Positions 1 to 8,600 of a DNA stretch of 46,564 nt are shown one piece after another (position 1 is the stretch's first letter; each line of letters opens with the position of its first letter). Below the pieces are notes generated by a model that saw only the letters and a list, made by a program, of their open reading frames with translations, had not been told where the DNA came from and made no database searches. Made by a program: the position numbers and the translations under genes. Location: contig CAYZGR010000021.1 of NCBI GenBank assembly GCA_964478125.1, positions 1 to 46,564 on the forward strand, given 5' to 3'. Source of the stretch: FW021-bin31 sp964478125. GTDB lineage: Bacteria > Bacteroidota > Bacteroidia > Chitinophagales > Chitinophagaceae.

Positions 1-1
1 A

Positions 2-88
2 GACCTGCTGCAGGAAAAAGATTTTAGAAAGGAGACGGGTGTTATAGCGGGTCATTTTTGGGTCTCTTTCAGAGAAGCAAAAGATTAA
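2..88 (+). CDS. C-terminal end of an unidentified protein, cut by the left edge
   Basis: An open frame runs from the window edge to a TAA at 86-88 and encodes 28 residues ending in GHFWVSFREAKD. No family can be named from so little sequence. It is followed by about 580 bp with no convincing intact gene, which fits the end of a transcription unit. An open frame this short can occur by chance, so the call is tentative. Confidence 0.35.
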   Translation, partial: DLLQEKDFRKETGVIAGHFWVSFREAKD

Positions 89-140
89 ATGTACTATGTA
101 CTAAAATGCATAGTTTTTACTACTTTTGAAACCTCCGTAT

Positions 141-571
141 TCAAAATAATAAATGATATTTACCAATGGGCAGAAGTAAAGCGTAAATTGAAAAGATATT
201 CAATGAATAATCACTTTCCATAATAATAGTACTTGGCATTTCATTAGGGCTTATTGCACTAATCTGTTTTCCAGGAGGAATGCATGCTATGTTCAAGAGA
301 GGCTGTTTGTTTATCCAAAGAAACCCCACCACGGTTAGTTTTGGATGATTTAGTTTGATTTTTAAACGGGATTTATTCAGATTCAGGTATTCCTCTTTGT
401 TTGCGTTGCATTTAGTGTAGGCACCTTGGGATGCATTATTTATTTCTTTGCACTTGTTGTGATATTTTCAGGGGTGGGTCGTTTATTCTGAAGGTACAAG
501 ATCGAATCAGGAAGCAGATATTTTGACTTCATTATAGTTGCCAAAATTTTACTTGATTTATCCCTCGTCAT
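141..571 (-). pseudogene. Possible frameshifted or decayed gene, unknown product
   Basis: On the minus strand an ATG-started frame (571 down to a TAA at 440-442, 43 codons, beginning MTRDKSSKILATIMKSKYLL) runs into a second frame that is open for 108 codons (467 down to 141) but has no ATG near its start. The two frames overlap at 440-467, so one indel there would join them into a protein of about 140 residues. The second frame ends with the residues YALLLPIGKYHLLF. No family was recognised. It lies just downstream of the thioredoxin-reductase-like gene on the same strand. Chance open frames in AT-rich DNA are the main alternative. The rest of the 89-671 stretch shows nothing identifiable. 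Confidence 0.3.
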
Positions 572-671
572 ATTGGAATGGCTAAGATAAGCGGATAGTG
601 ATAAATAGTAAATATTATTTTATCTCTGTCCCTAAACCTATCCGCCCAACATCAACAATTATATTATCGGA

Positions 672-2330
672 TTATATTTCTGTAAGATATTTATGTACAA
701 AACTAATAGCCATGGACCCTTCGCCTACGGCAGACGCTACACGATTCATTGCACCGGCACGCACATCGCCGGCCGCAAAAATTCCGGCATAGCTCGTTTC
801 CAATAAATAAGGATCGCGCTCCAATTTCCAGACCTTTTTAAACTCATCATAATACTGTAGATCCCTGCCCGTTGCAATAAACCCTTTGTCATCCGTAATA
901 ATGGTATGATCCAACCAATCCGTGGAAGGCTTTGCTCCAATGAAAATGTGCAACGCCACGGCATCATCGGTATATTCTTCACCGGTACTGACATTCCTGA
1001 TCGTTAATTTTTCTAACCTGTCTCTGCCGCTTGCTCTTACCACTTCGCTAGATTCGCAAACGGTTATATTACTTACCCCCCTGATCTGATCAATCAAGTA
1101 AGAAGACATGCTGTAAGATAATTTTTCTCTTCTAATAAGAATTTTTACCTCCTTTGCAAATTTTGAAAGATACATAGTAGCCTGTCCTGCAGAATTACCC
1201 CCTCCCACTATATAAACCGTTTTGCCCTTACAGGCCGCCGCTTCTGTACTTGCCGCGCCGTAGTATACTCCCGCGCCAATAAATTGCGAAAGGCCCGGCG
1301 TGGTCAATTTCCGATAATCAACACCCGTTGTGATCACCACGGCTTTGGCCACTATCTCCTTATCATTATCCAGGATGATCTTTTTGTAATTATCCTGTAC
1401 CTCTATAGCTCTCACAGATTGGGGAGAAAGGAAATTAGTGCCGAACCTTACCGATTGGGTAAGGGCCCTCCTCGTCAGATCTGCACCGCTCAAACCGGTC
1501 GGAAAGCCTAGATAGTTTTCAATACGGGAACTGGTGCCCGCTTGTCCGCCCGGTGCTTTTCTTTCTATCAATAATGTTTTAAGGCCTTCTGAAGAACCAT
1601 AAACGGAAGCGGCCAGTCCGGCAGGTCCTGCTCCAATTATCACCACATCATACATTTCATTCTTTACTTCAGGATTCAAGCCTATTCTCCTGGCCACATC
1701 TATGATACACGGACTTAACAGCATCGTTCCATCCTCGAAGAATATTATAGGCAGATCTTTCGTCTCCACCTTATTCAATTGCATCAATTGTTTACCCTCT
1801 TCATCCTCCGCATCCGTCCAATGATAAGGGACCAGATTACCCGATAAAAACTCCTTGATCTCATGGCTCTTTGGCGAGAACTGATAACCCAATAACTTAA
1901 TGCCTCTGAAATCGGGATGAAAATTATTCTGCCAGTCATCTAACAAATCATTGATAACAGGATATAATCTTTCTTCCGGCGGATCCCACGGTTTCGTTAA
2001 ATAATAGTCAAGTCCCACTTTGTTAATCGCTTTGATCGCCGCATCGGTATCAGAATAAGCCGTAAGCAATACCTTTTTGGCCTTATCGTAATACCCAATA
2101 GTCTGGGATAAAAAATCAATACCTTCCATCTCCGGCATCCGCTGATCGGATATGAACATGGCAACCGCTTCTCCCCGATTTTTTAGTTCGAGTAAGCTAT
2201 CCAGCGCTTCTTGTGCAGATGAAGTGCTGAGGATGCGGTAATCCTGCCTGTACTTCATTCTCAAATCTCTGGTAATGGCCCGGAGTACCTGCAGATCATC
2301 ATCTATTACAAATATGATTGATTGATACAT
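672..2330 (-). CDS. Response-regulator receiver / glutaredoxin-like / thioredoxin-reductase-like fusion protein
   Basis: 552 residues with three parts. Residues 1-130 are a receiver domain with acidic pocket D10-D12, phospho-acceptor D62 (FISDQRMP), T90 and K113 (LTKPW). Residues about 140-220 resemble a thioredoxin/glutaredoxin fold (GYQFSPKSHEIKEFL ... LPIIFFEDG), but SPKS replaces the active CxxC. Residues about 225-552 are a FAD/NAD(P)H pyridine nucleotide oxidoreductase with GAGPAG, GGQAGTSSRIENY, IVGGGNSAGQA and a C-terminal GDVRAGAMNRVASAVGEG FAD motif. The CATC centre of thioredoxin reductase is absent (GAASTEAAACKG in that region). It is therefore probably an NAD(P)H-flavin oxidoreductase or redox sensor and not a disulfide reductase. 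It follows the histidine kinase gene by 21 bp, so that kinase is the likely partner of the receiver. Confidence 0.88.
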   Translation of the reverse strand: MYQSIIFVIDDDLQVLRAITRDLRMKYRQDYRILSTSSAQEALDSLLELKNRGEAVAMFISDQRMPEMEGIDFLSQTIGYYDKAKKVLLTAYSDTDAAIKAINKVGLDYYLTKPWDPPEERLYPVINDLLDDWQNNFHPDFRGIKLLGYQFSPKSHEIKEFLSGNLVPYHWTDAEDEEGKQLMQLNKVETKDLPIIFFEDGTMLLSPCIIDVARRIGLNPEVKNEMYDVVIIGAGPAGLAASVYGSSEGLKTLLIERKAPGGQAGTSSRIENYLGFPTGLSGADLTRRALTQSVRFGTNFLSPQSVRAIEVQDNYKKIILDNDKEIVAKAVVITTGVDYRKLTTPGLSQFIGAGVYYGAASTEAAACKGKTVYIVGGGNSAGQATMYLSKFAKEVKILIRREKLSYSMSSYLIDQIRGVSNITVCESSEVVRASGRDRLEKLTIRNVSTGEEYTDDAVALHIFIGAKPSTDWLDHTIITDDKGFIATGRDLQYYDEFKKVWKLERDPYLLETSYAGIFAAGDVRAGAMNRVASAVGEGSMAISFVHKYLTEI

Positions 2331-2351
2331 TTTAATGTCTTTTCATTTTCT

Positions 2352-3737
2352 CTAAATAGGAAGATACACCTCAAACTCCGTTGCTCCGGGCACTGATCTC
2401 ACTTCTACCCGGCCATTGTGCTGGGTCATGATACGGCTTACCACGTCAAGACCTAATCCGGTACCTTTGCCTATCTCTTTAGTTGTAAAAAAGGGGGTAA
2501 AAATATCTTTTTTGATATCCTCCGGAATTCCGGGGCCATCATCCTTAATAGACACTTTCACAAATCTTTCATCATGTGTTGAAGTAATGGTAAGCTTACC
2601 TTTACCATTCATTTGCATAGCCTCAACGGCATTGTCTATAATATTCAGCCAAACCTGGTTCAGTCCACCGGGCAAAGCTCTTATCTTCGGAATGGACATG
2701 TCATAATGTTCAATTACATGAATATTCCCTTTTGCCAGCTTAAAATCCAGTATCGTTAAGGTATTACGGATGCCAACATGAACATCGGTCAACTGCCTAC
2801 CAGAATCTTTATCCATAAAGGTAAAATTCTTTACCGCGCCAACAAGATTTGATATGCGCTCTGAAGAAGTATAGATGTCATTAGTCATTCTATTAGTAAT
2901 CAGGTAATTAGTTATCCATTCAAGCAATACCGGCAATTCTTCCACCAATACGCTATCCTTCAATATTTCCAGTTCACCGATGGTAAATCGCCTTTCTACC
3001 AATCCTTCGTAATCTATCTCTTCGAGATGGTTATCCAAAAGCCAATCAGCAATCTCATCTTCGAGCGCTGCTTTTTGCATCATGGTTAATGCGGCAGGCT
3101 CTGAATTTATTTTATGAATAATCAGATTGCTGATCTTCTCTGCTTTTCCCGGGGGAATCCTTAAATCTGCAATTGACCTGTATAAATGGGGCAATCGTCC
3201 TATCTTTACCTGCAATAAAGATGCAGCACGTGCGATAGCAGCTGCCGGGTTATTAAGTTCGTGCGCCAGGCCGGCCGAAAGTTTTCCAAGGGCAAACATT
3301 TTTTCGTTCTGCTGTTGTATAGCGGTAAATTCCCGCACGCGGCTCAGCATCATATGTACCATCGCCTCAATCAATTCATAATTGTCTGTAAAACCTGCTT
3401 TCAGTCTCTCAGCGGGACATTTAAATATCCATGATCTTTTCAGGGCCTCGCAAAATGCAGGGGTTATGGTGGCTCTTGAATAAGGAAGATAGCCGGTCGG
3501 TTGTCCGGGATCAAGAATACGTAACTCCTTACGTTTACCAGATTGCATTGCACAAATACACATTTTCCCATCTAACACCAGATAAGAAGTAATGACGGGG
3601 TCTCCGGCATTGAACAACAATTCGCCTTTCTCCAATTCTACAGTTTCTCCCTGGCTGATCAGCCATTGTAGTTGCTCATCGGGGACATGCTGAAATTCCG
3701 TTACGATTTTCAGGTCTTCAACATGGAGTGTTTTCAT
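2352..3737 (-). CDS. Sensor histidine kinase with N-terminal cyclic-nucleotide-binding-like domain
   Basis: 461 residues, no signal peptide or transmembrane segment, so cytoplasmic. Residues about 10-130 have a cNMP-binding (CAP_ED) fold pattern (ELLFNAGDPVITSYLVLDGKM, and a PYSRATIT segment where the phosphate-binding cassette sits, without the usual FGE). A dimerisation/phospho-acceptor helix follows around residue 160 with the H-box GLAHELNNP. The catalytic domain has the N-box NIIDNAVEAM, G1 DDGPGIP, F-box FFTT and G2 GTGLGLDVV. It is the first gene of a two-gene minus-strand operon with the receiver/thioredoxin-reductase-like protein, so a redox-linked phosphorelay is likely. The ligand is unknown and the weak phosphate cassette may not bind a cyclic nucleotide. 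Confidence 0.9.
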   Translation of the reverse strand: MKTLHVEDLKIVTEFQHVPDEQLQWLISQGETVELEKGELLFNAGDPVITSYLVLDGKMCICAMQSGKRKELRILDPGQPTGYLPYSRATITPAFCEALKRSWIFKCPAERLKAGFTDNYELIEAMVHMMLSRVREFTAIQQQNEKMFALGKLSAGLAHELNNPAAAIARAASLLQVKIGRLPHLYRSIADLRIPPGKAEKISNLIIHKINSEPAALTMMQKAALEDEIADWLLDNHLEEIDYEGLVERRFTIGELEILKDSVLVEELPVLLEWITNYLITNRMTNDIYTSSERISNLVGAVKNFTFMDKDSGRQLTDVHVGIRNTLTILDFKLAKGNIHVIEHYDMSIPKIRALPGGLNQVWLNIIDNAVEAMQMNGKGKLTITSTHDERFVKVSIKDDGPGIPEDIKKDIFTPFFTTKEIGKGTGLGLDVVSRIMTQHNGRVEVRSVPGATEFEVYLPI

Positions 3738-4139
3738 TGAAATGAAGTCAATTTCGCCACAAGATACATATTTTATTATATCAGATTCATAAAATATTTT
3801 TGAATCCCTATCTCCGCAAACGTATCCGTTTCAAATTCAAACCCGGCGCTAAATAGTAAAAAAACAACCACACACTTATCTTATTCTTACCTTGCCTCTT
3901 TCAAATGGGCAACCATATTAACCAAAGTCTACTTCAAAATGAACGGGAGTTTTGAAAGCCCTATTATCTTCACACGATCTTGATAATTACTCGGGCCATT
4001 CCCCCCTCCCTCAGAAAAAGAAAATTTTTATTTTACCTAAAATTTGTTTCCTTCATGCAACCCTTTTGGCCAAATACGCATATTTATCTATAGAGCTATC
4101 AAGACAAAAAAAATGGCACACTTACCCGAATGAACTTAA
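3738..4139. other. Divergent intergenic region between the kinase operon and the ECF sigma operon
   Basis: About 400 bp separating genes transcribed in opposite directions, so it must hold promoters for both. It is AT-rich. A TTACCTTGCC segment at about 3889 is a weak candidate -7 element for the plus-strand operon. A 10-bp direct repeat (AATGAACTTA) lies at the sigma gene start, near 4129-4148. An open frame on the plus strand at 3952-4143 shows no recognisable protein features and is not called. Confidence 0.4.
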
Positions 4140-4685
4140 ATGAACTTATCAGAAGCGATACAAGCATGCAAACATAAGGATCCGCTCGGACAAAAATTTT
4201 TATTTGATCAGTATGCCAGGCAAATGTTCCTTTTATGCTACCGGTACGTAAAAAAGAAAGAAGATGCAGAAGAATTGATGTTAAACGGATTTTATAAGTT
4301 CTATAAGAACATACGGAAATTCCAATACCGGGGAGAAAGTTCGGTACTTCCATGGCTTAAAAAAGTGATGATAAATGAATGTCTGATGTTTCTAAGAAAG
4401 AAAAAAGAACTCAGGATAGTTCCTTTGAACGAAGAAACTGAGGTATGCATTCGGGAGGAGATCATTTCGGGAATATCCGCGGAAAATATTTATCAGCTTA
4501 TTACCGAATTACCTCCGGGGTATAGAACCGTATTTAATTTATATGTAATAGATGGAATGACACACCGGGAAATAGCAAAAGCACTTCATATAACAGAAGG
4601 GACCTCCAAATCTCAATTAAACAGAGCCAGAAGCATATTGCAAACAATGATAATAAAAAATGAACTAAGCTATAAATTCAAATAA
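4140..4685 (+). CDS. ECF-type RNA polymerase sigma factor
   Basis: 181 residues, the usual size for an extracytoplasmic-function sigma factor. Region 2 is at about residues 10-85 (FDQYARQMFLLCYRYVKKKEDAEELMLNGFYKFY ... VLPWLKKVMINECL) and region 4 at about 115-170 (LPPGYRTVFNLYVIDGMTHREIAKALHITEGTSKSQLNRAR), the helix-turn-helix that reads the -35 element. It is the first gene of a unit followed after 4 bp by a membrane protein that is likely its anti-sigma partner, then an envelope protein. The specific signal and regulon cannot be read from the sequence. Confidence 0.92.
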   Translation: MNLSEAIQACKHKDPLGQKFLFDQYARQMFLLCYRYVKKKEDAEELMLNGFYKFYKNIRKFQYRGESSVLPWLKKVMINECLMFLRKKKELRIVPLNEETEVCIREEIISGISAENIYQLITELPPGYRTVFNLYVIDGMTHREIAKALHITEGTSKSQLNRARSILQTMIIKNELSYKFK

Positions 4686-4689
4686 TAAC

Positions 4690-5418
4690 ATGACCAACAA
4701 AAGATCAGACCAGATCATCAGAGAAAGGATAGAAATGCTTAATAAGTCTGATGCGCCCGTCACTTTTGACGAACAGCGATACTGGGAAAAAATGGAAAAC
4801 AGGCTGACAGGCCCTTCCATTATAAAATACAGATGGTGGAAATATGCAGCTGCTCTGTTGCTATTAATTACAGGCGCCTATTTTCTGCTTATTCAACCGT
4901 TGCCGTCTGATAATAATGTAAAAATTAAACTGGCAACGAAAGATGTAGTAATGCATGATCCAACCCGAGATATAGAAACTACGGACCATACAAAAGGTAA
5001 AGGCCAGAGTACAAAAAAGAAGATAACCGCTATAAACAAGAGAAAAATTTCTAAAAAGAAAATTAGGAAAACGCTTGTAACAAATGTAAAGCAAGAAGCC
5101 ACAAGAGCAGATTCAATTAATATTATAGAAAGAAAAACAACAGATTATGTAAAAGTTACGGTCCATGATTCAATAAATATTTCTTCCAAAATTCCACACC
5201 GTACCTTTGTCCGGGCAAAACCGGAAGGCACAACATCACTTCCTGTTGTATATTATAAGGAGATTACGACACCGTCGGCGGAGGCGGGAAAGCATGTAAA
5301 ACCTGCTTCTAACCTATATTTTAAATTAAGCAATAAAAAGCACATTCAAAAAGAGTTGGTAGCCAATCAAACCTATTTTGGAGGGAGACTAAAAATTCAT
5401 ATTTCATCTAAAAACTAA
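4690..5418 (+). CDS. Single-pass membrane protein, probable anti-sigma partner
   Basis: 242 residues. A cytoplasmic N-terminus of about 50 residues (TFDEQRYWEKMENRL) precedes one transmembrane helix at about residues 55-70 (YAAALLLLITGAYFLLI). The remainder is a lysine- and threonine-rich, low-complexity region that would lie in the periplasm. There is no zinc-binding HxxxCxxC motif, so it is not a classical ZAS anti-sigma factor. The role is inferred from topology and from its position 4 bp after the ECF sigma gene and 4 bp before a secreted protein. No named family is recognised. Confidence 0.72.
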   Translation: MTNKRSDQIIRERIEMLNKSDAPVTFDEQRYWEKMENRLTGPSIIKYRWWKYAAALLLLITGAYFLLIQPLPSDNNVKIKLATKDVVMHDPTRDIETTDHTKGKGQSTKKKITAINKRKISKKKIRKTLVTNVKQEATRADSINIIERKTTDYVKVTVHDSINISSKIPHRTFVRAKPEGTTSLPVVYYKEITTPSAEAGKHVKPASNLYFKLSNKKHIQKELVANQTYFGGRLKIHISSKN

Positions 5419-5422
5419 ACAA

Positions 5423-6550
5423 ATGAAAAAAGCCTTCATTATGCTGATGCTCGCCACCTCGGGCATCATGGGAAACCTTTATGCACAAGACCTTTCAGGG
5501 AACGGCAACCGGCCGTTTTATGTTCCGGAAAATGAGATAAAAGACAGCTTTCATATACAGCTTGACAAAGGAAACAGCCTCCAAATAGAATTAACTTATT
5601 TGGATGATCTCAAAACATTAATCCATACCGATTCTATTATTAAGAAGTTCAGAAAAGATATCCATACCCTTGAAGATTCTTTATCTGATCCACTGAGTAT
5701 AAAGAAGATCATTTATCTGACCGATACTTCGGGGAAAACTTATATTCATTTGCAACAACGGAGCCCGAAAGGAAAAAATTATCTGATAACAGGTGACGTC
5801 CGGGCCGCTATGAAAACAGTTCAGGATACCGTGAAAATAATAAAGATCATTCCTAAAGGGATGACAGCTTCTTCAGATCGACAGGTCCTACCGTATAAGA
5901 GATATGTTGTTATGACTTTTTATTTAAATAATTTTGATCAACTATTCGCATATGAAAATAAACATTTAGGCCACACACTGGCCAAACTATATGATGCTGC
6001 GAGGACACAAACGCGATGGTCCTCCCGGAAAAATCTAAAAATGAGCCTTGCGGGGAACTATTCCCTCGCGGATGCACTTGCAAACAAGAAAGCATCGGTC
6101 CATCCGCGCTCTTACGGAACCGACTATTTAACCCTTCACCTGTCTGCCGGCCTCCAAAACGTGTATCATAATTTAGCGCCCTCCGGGAAAGTGGGAGTAG
6201 GATTCGGATTCCCTGTCAAAAAGGATGTGGTACATGAACTACAATTAAGCTGGGAACCGATGTTCCTGTTTCAGAAAGATAAAGATAATGTCCTAAAAAC
6301 ATACCGTAATGATTGGCTGGTAGCCAGTTATAGCATATATTCGCTTAAGAAGAAGATGGCATTCTCCGGCACCTTCTCCCTTGGCTATTTGATCAGAAGA
6401 AAGGGAGATTTCTTTGAAAAAAACAGCTTCATGCTGGGCCTGGGAGGACTCAGTTTCAGCCAGAATAAGATTACGTTGCAACCCGTTATGTATTTTCACG
6501 ACCTTTTCAAAGGAGTCACTCCCGGTCTGCGCCTGAGTGTGGGGCTTTAA
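5423..6550 (+). CDS. Secreted or outer-membrane protein of unknown function in the ECF sigma operon
   Basis: 375 residues. A signal peptide ending near LYAQ (residue 22) is followed by a charged region with a coiled-coil-like stretch (HTDSIIKKFRKDIHTLEDSL). A C-terminal half of alternating hydrophobic strands (LHLSAGLQNVYHN, GKVGVGFGFPV, AFSGTFSLGYLI, SFMLGLGGLSF, GLRLSVGL) suggests a small beta-barrel. It starts 4 bp after the membrane protein and is probably co-transcribed with the sigma gene. It could be a structural envelope component or a surface sensor feeding the sigma system. No family name is supported. Confidence 0.72.
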   Translation: MKKAFIMLMLATSGIMGNLYAQDLSGNGNRPFYVPENEIKDSFHIQLDKGNSLQIELTYLDDLKTLIHTDSIIKKFRKDIHTLEDSLSDPLSIKKIIYLTDTSGKTYIHLQQRSPKGKNYLITGDVRAAMKTVQDTVKIIKIIPKGMTASSDRQVLPYKRYVVMTFYLNNFDQLFAYENKHLGHTLAKLYDAARTQTRWSSRKNLKMSLAGNYSLADALANKKASVHPRSYGTDYLTLHLSAGLQNVYHNLAPSGKVGVGFGFPVKKDVVHELQLSWEPMFLFQKDKDNVLKTYRNDWLVASYSIYSLKKKMAFSGTFSLGYLIRRKGDFFEKNSFMLGLGGLSFSQNKITLQPVMYFHDLFKGVTPGLRLSVGL

Positions 6551-6553
6551 GAC

Positions 6554-6588
6554 AGATCCGAACAGGTTATTGCGAAACCGGATCTTTT
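6554..6588 (+). terminator. Possible terminator of the ECF sigma operon
   Basis: Just after the stop codon, AGATCCG (6554-6560) can pair with CGGATCT (6579-6585) across an 18-nt loop and is followed by TTTTAT. The stem is short and the loop long, so the call is moderate. Confidence 0.4.
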
Positions 6589-6759
6589 ATCCGCGAAAAA
6601 TCTTCGCCTCACACGACATTTTTCATGGAATACAGAATATAAGAACCGGAACATTGTATTATCTTTGGAAGATAAACTTTAGACATACAAATAACTTTTA
6701 AGAAATAAAAATAGCTTAACGCTTATATAAACAAACAAGCTGTAGATATCTACAAACGC

Positions 6760-7596
6760 ATGCAAAAACTCCTAATGGTCATATTTTTGGGTATAAGCTG
6801 TACGGCTTACGGCCAATCAGGAAAAATGGATTTGTATGCAACATTCGGTGGGGGGATTGATCGAAACAAAGGTACTTTAACGACCGGAAGCAGGCATCAG
6901 GGCTTTTATTACTTCCTGCGGCCGGCCTCTGTTAACGCCTGGGATGCCTATGCAGGTTTACAGTTGCATCTGTTGAACAGATTCCAATTTTCGGTAAAAT
7001 TCGGCTTTTCAGGGATGGGGAGCGCCTTCAGATATCAGGATATTCCAACTCCACACACTGAAGGAGTATCCGGTAATGGCGCCATTTGGAGCCGGCAAAA
7101 AGCCCGGCATAATACCAAAGGCGTCATTACGACCGGATGGTGGCAGATATTTCACAGAATTGCTGTTACGGAGGAATATAACTTCTATAAGTTGCGTTTT
7201 AAGAGAGGCTTTCTGACTGACTTTGGAATAAATCTAAATGCCGGTTTGGGATTGGATTACAGCTTTCTGCTTAAGCGATTTAGAAGAGATTCGTTATGGA
7301 ATTTTCATCCGGTTTCCCCGGGATTTGTAACAGTCAAAGGTTTGGAAAAACAAAACAGGAACGGGGCCGGTGGAATACTGGCCGGCTTAAATGCACAATT
7401 TATTTATAAAGAGAAAAAATACCTGAAATTTGGAGTATGGTATCATTACATTCCCCATCCTCATGTGGAATATCTCATGACCCTTTCCTATGAAGGGAAT
7501 AAGGATCGCTTTAGTCTTTATGGCGCCAAACACCAATTGCAGTTTTTCGTGGAAATTCCTATAAAAATATACAGTTCCAGGTTAAATAAAGATTAA
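6760..7596 (+). CDS. Secreted outer-membrane-type protein, unknown function
   Basis: 278 residues. An N-terminal signal peptide (MQKLLMVIFLGISCTAYGQ, cut after about residue 19) is followed by a glycine- and aromatic-rich sequence with alternating strand pattern (DLYATFGGGID, AYAGLQLHLLNRFQFSVKFGFSGMG, GINLNAGLGLDYSFLLKR, LQFFVEIPIKIY) typical of a Bacteroidota beta-barrel. A TATCTTTG -7-like element at 6660-6667 about 90 bp upstream suggests its own promoter. No specific family is recognised. It sits among other envelope genes of unknown role. Confidence 0.72.
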   Translation: MQKLLMVIFLGISCTAYGQSGKMDLYATFGGGIDRNKGTLTTGSRHQGFYYFLRPASVNAWDAYAGLQLHLLNRFQFSVKFGFSGMGSAFRYQDIPTPHTEGVSGNGAIWSRQKARHNTKGVITTGWWQIFHRIAVTEEYNFYKLRFKRGFLTDFGINLNAGLGLDYSFLLKRFRRDSLWNFHPVSPGFVTVKGLEKQNRNGAGGILAGLNAQFIYKEKKYLKFGVWYHYIPHPHVEYLMTLSYEGNKDRFSLYGAKHQLQFFVEIPIKIYSSRLNKD

Positions 7597-7664
7597 TTTT
7601 TTAACTTTTAAAGTAAATTGGTTAAGTTTGTCAACTCTTTTATCAGATTTTTACAAAAACCCTT

Positions 7665-7804
7665 ATGAAAATGAAATACCTACTCCCGTTATTCTTAATT
7701 TGCCTTTATCGCAGGCAGCCGTTCACCGGACAAAGAAAGACCATACCGGCCTAAATACTGTAAATATAATCAAAGCTACAAGAGCAGGCCAAAAGTTAAT
7801 CTAA
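7665..7804 (+). pseudogene. Possible decayed small secreted-protein gene
   Basis: ATG at 7665 opens a signal-peptide-like start (MKMKYLLPLFLICL), but the frame stops at 7752 after 29 codons. Adding one T at about 7705-7708 would continue it as LLSQAA..., open to a TAA at 7802. This looks like a secreted-protein start broken by a 1-bp deletion and truncated. The stretch from 7597 to 7905 otherwise holds nothing recognisable. Confidence is low because the sequence is short and no homologue is known to me. Confidence 0.22.
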
Positions 7805-7905
7805 CATTATTTTGCTACATTGAAAAAACGGATCGAGACCTGTTTAAAAGATTGATTCTCGGGCACCTTTCGAAGGTGATCTTCGACCTCAAAAAGCATT
7901 TGTGT

Positions 7906-8400
7906 ATGAAATTCTTAGTTGCGACCACCTGTATCTTTATTTTGTTACTTACAAGCTGTGAAAAACAAGGGGCGGATCATAAGCCCTTAGCTTCGTCGAT
8001 TAAAGTAATCAGGGATAGCGAGCCATGGACAGGGCTTGCAGCAGCGGGCTCTTTCAACACAAAAGACAGCATGGTTTCCATCTCAGGAACTGAAGGTGTG
8101 GAAACGTTCACCATAAGGTTTAAAATGCCGGTTATTAATGAAAGGCTCGGTTCCTTTCAGGCATATTTCCATGTCGCTCCCTTTCCGTACGCTGCTGCTA
8201 TTTCCGATTCTTATCAGCTTGATTCTACAAAATCCAATCGACTCCGGATACTCGCTAACGATAATATAAAAAAGCGTATCGCAGGAACATTTTATATACA
8301 TTTAAAAAGGGCTGAAAGATATGGAGACAGCCAAACGCATCTTTTTCAGGGTAAATTTGACGTCTACTATCAAGATGTTTCCTTTTTTAATGGGAATTAG
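7906..8400 (+). CDS. Small lipoprotein, unknown function
   Basis: 164 residues from the ATG at 7906, chosen over an in-frame TTG at 7852 because it places a clean lipoprotein signal at the N-terminus (MKFLVATTCIFILLLTSCEKQ, lipobox LTSC). The mature part has no recognised domain. It contains a stretch resembling Bacteroidota immunoglobulin-like or DUF6252-type lipoproteins (WTGLAAAGSFNTKDSMVSISGTEGVETFTIRF), but this resemblance is only suggestive. The protein is predicted to be anchored in the envelope. Its neighbours are also envelope proteins, but spacing suggests separate transcription. Confidence 0.75.
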   Translation: MKFLVATTCIFILLLTSCEKQGADHKPLASSIKVIRDSEPWTGLAAAGSFNTKDSMVSISGTEGVETFTIRFKMPVINERLGSFQAYFHVAPFPYAAAISDSYQLDSTKSNRLRILANDNIKKRIAGTFYIHLKRAERYGDSQTHLFQGKFDVYYQDVSFFNGN

Positions 8401-8600
8401 CTGCATTATTCTTTATCTCTACTCGTCTCCAGACCTGCGCCTTCGGGATATTCCTTCCGGAAAGGAATAAAGATGAAGCCGCGGATAGCGTTAATAGGGC
8501 TCATTTTCCTCATGATGCAACGTTTGAGTAATTTATCCTGTCCATATATTAATGAAATGATATTCTTATATCCTATATAAAAAGATAATTACAATACCGA

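Noticed and set aside
3952..4143. 63-codon plus-strand open frame upstream of the sigma gene
   Set aside because: It begins at a TTG, has no domain or signal, overlaps the sigma start and lies in a promoter-containing divergent gap.
8473..8580. 35-codon frame with a hydrophobic start before the PorT-like gene
   Set aside because: No family, no lipobox at a suitable place and no tight spacing to neighbours; likely chance.
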